Assembly (NCBI GenBank): GCA_903940375.1
Contig: CAJAKT010000085.1
Coordinates: forward strand, 1 to 10,259
DNA from: an uncultured bacterium
GTDB lineage: Bacteria > Actinomycetota > Actinomycetes > S36-B12
Length of the DNA stretch: 10,259 nt
Direction: 5' to 3'
The position numbers and the translations under genes were made by a program. The notes beneath the pieces are model-generated. The model had not been told where the DNA came from. It searched no databases and saw only the letters and a list, made by a program, of their open reading frames with translations. Position 1 is the first letter of the stretch. The number at the start of each line of letters is the position of its first letter. Below, piece by piece: positions 6,122 through 10,259 of this stretch.

Positions 6122-6607
6122 TCAGGAGGTCGTGACGAGGGCAACCCGGCGGCGAAGGAGCCTCGCCACCGCGTCGGCCAGCGTGATGGCGTCGATGGGA
6201 TGCCCCACGACGGCATCTGCCCGGGACCACGTGGCGAGCCAGGCGTCCTGAGGACGCCCGACGAGGACCAGGATCGGCGGGCACTGGTAGATCTCGTCCT
6301 TGAGCTGACGGCAGATGCCCATGCCACCGGCGGGCGCAGCCTCGCCGTCGAGGATGAGCAGGTCGAACCGGCCCTTGTCGGCCTGGTTGATCACCACGGG
6401 CTCAGTGGCGCACTCGACATAGTCCAGCGCCGGGAGATCGGTCGCGGGGCGCCGACCCAGCGCGGCGAGGACCTGCTGCCGCGTCGTCCGGTCGTCGCTG
6501 TAGACGAGCACCTTCAGGGTCGGCTCGGGGGCCGGCTCAGGGGTCTCGTGGGACATGTCGTCGGCGGTCTCCGCGGCGGTCTCGGCGGCGGTCTCTTCGG
6601 GCTCCAC
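6122..6607 (-). CDS. Degenerate receiver-domain (response-regulator-like) protein
   Basis: A 161-aa single-domain protein. Residues 31-152 follow the CheY-like pattern: acidic pair D38-D39 (VLVYSDD), possible phosphoacceptor D87 (LLILDGEA), beta4 ILVLVGRP and beta5 DAVVGHPID. The Thr/Ser after beta4 is Val (V116) and the invariant Lys before Pro is His (H136), so normal phosphorylation signalling is doubtful. No DNA-binding or enzymatic output domain follows. The head (1-30) is acidic, Ala/Glu/Pro-rich with ETAAETAAETA repeats, probably disordered. The start is uncertain: GTG 6607 lies one base past the ideal leaderless distance from TAGAGT, whereas ATG 6556 would begin MSHETPEP and omit the repeats. 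Trp and Ala-rich helices follow alpha4. It is immediately upstream of trpD and divergent from ctaE; a link to respiratory control is only suggested by position. Confidence 0.75.
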   Translation of the reverse strand: MEPEETAAETAAETADDMSHETPEPAPEPTLKVLVYSDDRTTRQQVLAALGRRPATDLPALDYVECATEPVVINQADKGRFDLLILDGEAAPAGGMGICRQLKDEIYQCPPILVLVGRPQDAWLATWSRADAVVGHPIDAITLADAVARLLRRRVALVTTS

Positions 6608-6614
6608 GCGGGCA

Positions 6615-6620
6615 ACTCTA
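6615..6620 (-). promoter_or_regulatory. Putative -10 element of the receiver-like gene and trpD
   Basis: TAGAGT on the minus strand fits TANNNT. It is 7 bases from GTG 6607, one more than at the exact leaderless cases, so the mRNA would start at the G of GTG or one base before. No clear -35 is seen. It supports the longer start over ATG 6556 and probably drives trpD as well. Confidence 0.45.
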
Positions 6621-6696
6621 GCCACGAGGGGACCTGCTGCCGGAACGCAGGTGAAAATGATCGGGGGGTCACGAAGAATCCCGCCTCGTGATCTGC

Positions 6697-6702
6697 CAGA
6701 CT
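6697..6702 (+). promoter_or_regulatory. Putative -10 element of ctaE-qcrCAB (leaderless)
   Basis: CAGACT differs from TANNNT only at the first base. The last T (6702) is 7 bases before G6709 of the GTG start, with CCCCCC between, so transcription should start at the start codon. No Shine-Dalgarno precedes GTG 6709. The 101-base region shared with the divergent receiver-like gene holds no clear -35 or operator that I can see. Confidence 0.45.
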
Positions 6703-6708
6703 CCCCCC

Positions 6709-7314
6709 GTGGCGAATGCAACGACAATCCCCCAGGCCTATGCGCACGCGCCGGCTAACCGGCCCAACATGGTCGCTATCGGCACCATCGTGTGGCTCGC
6801 CAGCGAGCTCATGTTCTTCGCGGCGCTGTTCGCGATGTACTTCACGCTGCGGGCGGTGAACCCCGAGCTGTGGGCCGAGGAGACCCAACTCCTCAACATC
6901 CCCTTTGCCAGCGTCAACACGACCGTCCTGGTGCTGTCGAGCGTGACCTGCCAGCTGGGCGTCTTCGCGGCAGAGCGCGGCGACGTCAAGGGGCTGCGCA
7001 AGTGGTTCATCATCACCTTCTTCATGGGCGCCTTCTTCATCGCCGGTCAGGTCACGGAATACGTGTCCCTGGTCCACGAGGGCCTGACCCTGTCGTCCAA
7101 TGCCTACGGCTCGGCCTTCTACCTGACGACCGGCTTCCACGGCCTGCACGTCACCGGCGGCCTGATCGCCTTCCTCTTCGTCCTGGCCACCACCTACGTG
7201 TCCAAGCGCTTCACGCACGACCAGGCCACGCGCGCGATCGTCACGTCGTACTACTGGCACTTCGTCGACGTGGTCTGGATCGCCCTGTTCTTCATGATCT
7301 ACATCCTCAAGTAA
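6709..7314 (+). CDS. ctaE: Cytochrome c oxidase subunit III (aa3 type)
   Basis: A 201-aa membrane protein, the third core subunit of the aa3 terminal oxidase, which reduces oxygen to water and pumps protons as part of the actinobacterial bc1-aa3 supercomplex. It has five transmembrane helices, the usual number for the short actinobacterial form. Family signatures are NRPNMVAIGTIVWLASELMFF (from 17), CQLGVFAAERGD (81-92), GFHGLHVTGGL (142-152) and SYYWHFVDVVWI (180-191). GTG 6709 is chosen by the length of homologous N-termini that I recall and by a -10 placed for a leaderless start; GTG 6688 would add seven residues but lies upstream of the likely transcript start. It is followed by qcrC after 52 bases. 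Subunits I, II and IV are not in the window. Confidence 0.93.
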   Translation: MANATTIPQAYAHAPANRPNMVAIGTIVWLASELMFFAALFAMYFTLRAVNPELWAEETQLLNIPFASVNTTVLVLSSVTCQLGVFAAERGDVKGLRKWFIITFFMGAFFIAGQVTEYVSLVHEGLTLSSNAYGSAFYLTTGFHGLHVTGGLIAFLFVLATTYVSKRFTHDQATRAIVTSYYWHFVDVVWIALFFMIYILK

Positions 7315-7350
7315 TCGCAACGCTTTTCCGACACCCGGTACGACTCGGCA

Positions 7351-7356
7351 GAGAGG
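7351..7356 (+). promoter_or_regulatory. Shine-Dalgarno of qcrC
   Basis: GAGAGG lies 10 bases before the GTG at 7367. It supports GTG as the qcrC start and shows that qcrC, unlike many genes here, is translated from an internal site on a leadered (polycistronic) message. Confidence 0.5.
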
Positions 7357-7366
7357 TTCGGCGAGA

Positions 7367-8158
7367 GTGAAGTTCCTGGCCGCACGACGGAGAAACCCGT
7401 TCGTGGCATCCGCGTTGTTGATCGGCGCCCTGGTCGCCGTTGGCGGGGGCTACGCAGCCATCGCCAGCGTGCAACCCGCCGAGGCCGCCATGACCGTGGG
7501 CAGTGAGACCCAGGTCGAGGCAGGACGCCAGCTGTACCTCGAGGGCTGCTCCTCGTGCCACGGGCTCGAGGCCCAGGGCACGCAGACCGGCCCCACCCTC
7601 ATCGGGGTCGGCGCAGCTGCCGTCAACTTCCAGGTCAGCACCGGACGCATGCCGCTCGCCGGACCCGGCGCACAGGCCCCGTCCGTCGAGAGCGTGTACT
7701 CCGACGAGGACGTGGCCGCCATGGCCGCCTACATCGCGAGCCTGGCTCCCGGGCCGGCCATCCCCACGGCAGAGCAGATCGACTACGCCGACGCCGATGT
7801 CGCCTACGGTGGCGAGCTGTTCCGCATCAACTGCTCCCAGTGCCACCAGGCGGCCGGACAGGGCGGCGCCCTCACCCAGGGCAAGTACGCACCGAACATC
7901 ATGCAGTCGTCGCCCCAGGTGATCTACGAGGCCATGCTCACCGGCCCGCAGAGCATGCCGGTCTTCAGCGATGCCCAGCTGCCCACCAAGGACAAGCAGG
8001 CCATCATCAGCTACGTCCGCGAGCTCCAGGACTCCCCCAACCCGGGTGGCCTGAGCCTGGGCCGGTTCGGCCCCGTCACGGAGGGCGTGTTCCTCGCCAC
8101 CGCAATATTCGCCGCACTGATCGCGGCGGCCGTCTGGATCGGAATCAAGTCGCGATGA
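7367..8158 (+). CDS. qcrC: Diheme cytochrome c subunit of the bc1 complex (cytochrome cc)
   Basis: A 263-aa membrane-anchored cytochrome with two c-type heme sites, C61-SSC-H65 and C156-SQC-H160, and likely Met axial ligands M95 (GRMP) and M197 (SMPVF). An N-terminal helix (about 12-34) after the basic AARRR acts as signal anchor, and a C-terminal helix (about 239-260) fixes the protein to the membrane, leaving both heme domains outside. In actinobacteria this subunit carries electrons from the Rieske centre directly to the CuA site of the aa3 oxidase, replacing soluble cytochrome c. The start GTG 7367 has a GAGAGG Shine-Dalgarno. The stop overlaps the qcrA start (ATGA), so the two are coupled. 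Length and layout are typical. Confidence 0.95.
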   Translation: MKFLAARRRNPFVASALLIGALVAVGGGYAAIASVQPAEAAMTVGSETQVEAGRQLYLEGCSSCHGLEAQGTQTGPTLIGVGAAAVNFQVSTGRMPLAGPGAQAPSVESVYSDEDVAAMAAYIASLAPGPAIPTAEQIDYADADVAYGGELFRINCSQCHQAAGQGGALTQGKYAPNIMQSSPQVIYEAMLTGPQSMPVFSDAQLPTKDKQAIISYVRELQDSPNPGGLSLGRFGPVTEGVFLATAIFAALIAAAVWIGIKSR

Positions 8159-9210
8159 CCGACATCTCGCCCAACGAGGGCCACCACAAGGCAGTCGAGA
8201 CCAAGCCGGGGTACTCCCCGGTGGCCGATGTGCCGCACCGTCTCCGGGCGGCCGACACCGACCCCAAGGCGGCCAGGCGCGCTGAGCGCCAGGTCGCCTC
8301 GATGTTCCTGCTGTCGATGCTCTTCGTCGTGCTGTTCATCGTCGCCTACATCGGGATCGACAAGTCCACGACCATCTACATCCCGGTCATGGGCGAGGTC
8401 GGTGCCAGCCAGGTCGCCCTCGGCTTCACGCTCGCTGCTGCGATCTTCCTCATCGGCGCAGGCGCGATCCAGTGGGCCAAGAAGCTGATGCCCGATGTCG
8501 AGGTCGTCCAGCAGCGGCACGACCAGGCCTCCCCCGCTTCCGCCGGACGCGAGGCTGCGGCCAACTACGAGCGCGGCAAGGACGAGTCCGGATTCGCCCG
8601 TTACAAGATGATCCGCCGCACGCTCATCGGTGCGCTGGTGCTCTTCCCGATCCCGCTCGTGGTCATGCTCAAGGACCTCTGGGTCCCCACGAAGGCGGAG
8701 GAGGGCAAGTCGCCCGCCGACATCCTGTCCACCACCATGTGGACCGCCGACATGCGCATCGTCTCCGACGGCACGTACGCGCCCGTGCGGCCCGAGGACC
8801 TGCCCGTTGGCGGCCTGATCTCCGGCGTGCCCGCTGACCTGGTCGAGGTCGAGGAGATCGAGGACAACCTCAACGCTCGCGGCAAGGCAGCCATCATCCT
8901 CGTGCGCATGCAGCCCGACGAGATCCGCTCGCAGCAGGGCGACGGCTGGGACTACCAGGGCATCGTCGCCTACTCCAAGATCTGCACGCACGTGGGCTGC
9001 CCCATCGCCCTGTACGAACAGCGCACGCACCACCTGCTGTGCCCCTGTCACCAGTCGACCTTCGATCTCGCCGACAGCGGCGAGGTCGTGTTCGGCCCGG
9101 CCGCCCGGCGCATGCCGCAGCTGCCGCTTGGCGTGGACGCAGAGGGCTACCTTGTTGCGAAGTCCGACTTCGCAGAACCTGTCGGACCGAGTTTCTGGGA
9201 GCGCGGATGA
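8155..9210 (+). CDS. qcrA: Rieske iron-sulfur subunit of the bc1 complex
   Basis: A 351-aa protein holding the [2Fe-2S] cluster that takes one electron from quinol at the Qo site and passes it to QcrC. Cluster ligands are in C277-T-H279-V-G-C282 and C296-P-C-H299-Q-S; C277, H279, C296 and H299 bind iron, and C282 and C298 can form the stabilising disulfide. It has three transmembrane helices (about 48-66, 88-106 and 154-172), as in other actinobacterial QcrA rather than the single helix of mitochondrial Rieske protein. The ATG overlaps the qcrC stop by four bases, and its stop overlaps the qcrB ATG in the same way. A 19-base inverted repeat lies in its last codons (9156-9174). Confidence 0.95.
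   Translation: MTDISPNEGHHKAVETKPGYSPVADVPHRLRAADTDPKAARRAERQVASMFLLSMLFVVLFIVAYIGIDKSTTIYIPVMGEVGASQVALGFTLAAAIFLIGAGAIQWAKKLMPDVEVVQQRHDQASPASAGREAAANYERGKDESGFARYKMIRRTLIGALVLFPIPLVVMLKDLWVPTKAEEGKSPADILSTTMWTADMRIVSDGTYAPVRPEDLPVGGLISGVPADLVEVEEIEDNLNARGKAAIILVRMQPDEIRSQQGDGWDYQGIVAYSKICTHVGCPIALYEQRTHHLLCPCHQSTFDLADSGEVVFGPAARRMPQLPLGVDAEGYLVAKSDFAEPVGPSFWERG
9156..9174 (+). repeat. Inverted repeat near the qcrA 3' end, 32 bases before qcrB
   Basis: TGCGAAGTC-C-GACTTCGCA is a perfect 9-base inverted repeat around one base. As RNA it would fold as 8 base pairs with a CCG loop. It lies within codons for VAKSDFAE of qcrA, just before the GGGAG ribosome-binding site (9197-9201) of qcrB. No U-tract follows, so it is not a classic terminator. 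It may influence qcrB translation or mRNA ends, or be chance. Confidence 0.4.
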
Positions 9211-10259
9211 CCACGACCAGCCCCGTGGAGAAGGCCGGCGGCGCCACGGCCACGTATGTGGACCAGCGCATCGGCAGCAACAAGTTCCTGGCCCGCAACC
9301 TGGGCAAGGTGTTCCCCGACCACTGGTCCTTCATGCTCGGCGAGATCGCCCTGTACAGCTTCATCGTCGTGCTGCTGACGGGTGTGTTCCTGACCCTGTT
9401 CTTCAAGCCGTCGATGGTCGAGGTCATCTACGACGGCTCCTACGTGCCGCTCAAGGGCATCAAGATGTCCGAGGCGTACGCGTCCTCCCTCGACATCTCC
9501 TTCGATGTCCGAGGCGGGCTGCTGCTTCGCCAGATGCACCACTGGTCGGCGCTGATCTTCGTCGCCGCCATGGCCGTGCACATGTTCCGGGTGTTCTTCA
9601 CCGGCGCCTTCCGCAAGCCGCGTGAGTTCAACTGGCTCATCGGCATCGGCCTGACCGGCCTGGGCCTGCTCGCCGGCTTCTCCGGCTACTCCCTGCCTGA
9701 CGACCTGCTCTCCGGCACGGGCCTGCAGATCGCCCGCGGCATCATGCAGGCGGCGCCCATCGTCGGCACCTGGATGGCGTTCCTGCTGTTCGGTGGCGAG
9801 TTCCCCGGCACCGACTTCATCTCCCGCCTCTACGGCGTCCACATCCTGCTGATCCCGGGCCTGATCCTTGCCCTGGTGACCGTCCACCTGATGCTGGTCT
9901 GGACGCAGAAGCACACCCAGTTCCCCGGCCCGGGCCGCACCAACGACAACGTCGTGGGCTACCCGCTGCTGCCGGTGTACATGGCGAAGGCCGGCGGCTT
10001 CTTCTTCATCGTCTTCGGCATCGTCGCCTTCGTGGGCGGTCTGGTCACGATCAACCCGATCTGGCTGTTCGGCCCGTTCACGCCCGACCAGGTGTCGGCT
10101 GGCTCCCAGCCGGACTGGTACATCGGCTTCCTCGACGGGGCGCTGCGCATGATGCCCAGTTGGGAGACGGTGATATTCGGCTGGACGATCTCCTGGAACA
10201 TCATGGTCCCGGCGATGATCCTGCCGGGCATCCTGTTCACGGTGCTGGCGCTCTACCCG
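9207..10259 (+). CDS. qcrB: Cytochrome b subunit of the bc1 complex, 5' part (cut by window edge)
   Basis: The first 351 codons are present, about two thirds of the roughly 540-aa actinobacterial protein; the reading frame is open to the edge. It holds the two b hemes and the quinol-oxidising and quinone-reducing sites. Heme ligands are probably H111 and H125 in one helix (RQMHHWSALIFVAAMAVHMFR region) and H212 and H227 in the other (YGVHILLIPGLILALVTVHL region). The second pair is 15 apart, as in cytochrome b6f and as I recall for mycobacterial QcrB. The Qo-site PEWY-type motif is PDWY (302-305). The ATG overlaps the qcrA stop by four bases and has a GGGAG Shine-Dalgarno 5 bases upstream. 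Electron flow is quinol to heme b and Rieske, then QcrC and the oxidase including the CtaE subunit encoded upstream. Confidence 0.95.
   Translation, partial: MTTTSPVEKAGGATATYVDQRIGSNKFLARNLGKVFPDHWSFMLGEIALYSFIVVLLTGVFLTLFFKPSMVEVIYDGSYVPLKGIKMSEAYASSLDISFDVRGGLLLRQMHHWSALIFVAAMAVHMFRVFFTGAFRKPREFNWLIGIGLTGLGLLAGFSGYSLPDDLLSGTGLQIARGIMQAAPIVGTWMAFLLFGGEFPGTDFISRLYGVHILLIPGLILALVTVHLMLVWTQKHTQFPGPGRTNDNVVGYPLLPVYMAKAGGFFFIVFGIVAFVGGLVTINPIWLFGPFTPDQVSAGSQPDWYIGFLDGALRMMPSWETVIFGWTISWNIMVPAMILPGILFTVLALYP

Noticed and set aside
6115..6327. N-terminal extension of trpD to an upstream start (456 aa)
   Set aside because: The added 71 residues are Ser/Arg/Pro-rich and lie in another frame of the receiver-like gene; the TrpD family begins near residue 20 of the chosen protein.
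7315..7366. 52-base ctaE-qcrC gap examined for a terminator or second promoter
   Set aside because: I found no stem-loop with a U-tract and no convincing -10 before qcrC; only a Shine-Dalgarno is supported.
8011..9051. 346-aa minus-strand open frame opposite qcrA
   Set aside because: It is antisense to the Rieske subunit gene and has no recognisable motif beyond biased composition.
9180..9188. TGTCGGACC, resembling the damage-promoter upstream element
   Set aside because: No TANNNT hexamer lies eight bases downstream (TGGGAG is found there), and the site is inside the end of qcrA.
1..10259. Mobile elements, CRISPR arrays, tRNA, rRNA or riboswitches
   Set aside because: No transposase or integrase motifs, no spaced direct repeats, and no structured RNA gene that I could recognise by eye.

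Overview
The window is high-GC chromosomal DNA from an actinobacterium. The gene content (FadD15-type acyl-CoA ligase, DEDDh/GIY-YIG nuclease, TrpD, CtaE, QcrC-QcrA-QcrB) and order recall what I remember of the Mycobacterium tuberculosis Rv2187-Rv2196 neighbourhood. The protein wording (for example CtaE and the receiver-like protein) looks closer to Nocardioidaceae such as Aeromicrobium or Nocardioides. That placement is an inference made without a database search. I see no mobile element, CRISPR array, tRNA or rRNA, and no gene-free stretch over 300 bases.

Layout. (1) 1-526, minus strand: the 5' end of a metallophosphoesterase gene, preceded in the same transcription unit by an SRPBCC/polyketide-cyclase-like gene. 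(2) 612-2405, plus strand: a long-chain acyl-CoA ligase of the FadD15 type, divergent from (1). (3) 2430-2981, minus strand: two small cysteine-motif genes, a 75-aa protein with a C-x2-C-x6-C-x2-C head and a 92-aa zinc-ribbon-like protein. (4) 3105-4967, plus strand: a 620-aa nuclease joining a DEDDh 3'-5' exonuclease to a UvrC-like half (GIY-YIG, four-cysteine cluster, UVR motif). (5) 4957-6607, minus strand: trpD, overlapping the nuclease gene tail to tail, preceded by a degenerate receiver-domain gene. (6) 6709-10259, plus strand: ctaE-qcrC-qcrA-qcrB, encoding subunit III of the aa3 oxidase and the cytochrome bc1 complex; qcrB runs off the window edge.

Regulation. At least five, probably seven, genes have a -10 element (TANNNT or close to it) lying 6 or 7 nt before the start codon, so their mRNAs should be leaderless. 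This also settles several start codons. Two of these promoters, for the nuclease and for the small 75-aa protein, share 21 of 24 bases and fit the actinobacterial RecA-independent DNA-damage promoter TTGTCRGTG-N8-TANNNT, which PafBC activates. The most interesting hypothesis is therefore a small damage-inducible set: the exo/endonuclease fusion and an uncharacterised four-cysteine protein, flanking a zinc-ribbon gene.

How the genes work together. The bc1-aa3 genes form one respiratory unit (quinol to cytochrome cc to oxidase), translationally coupled by ATGA overlaps. The other genes are small independent units that share a conserved neighbourhood rather than an obvious pathway.
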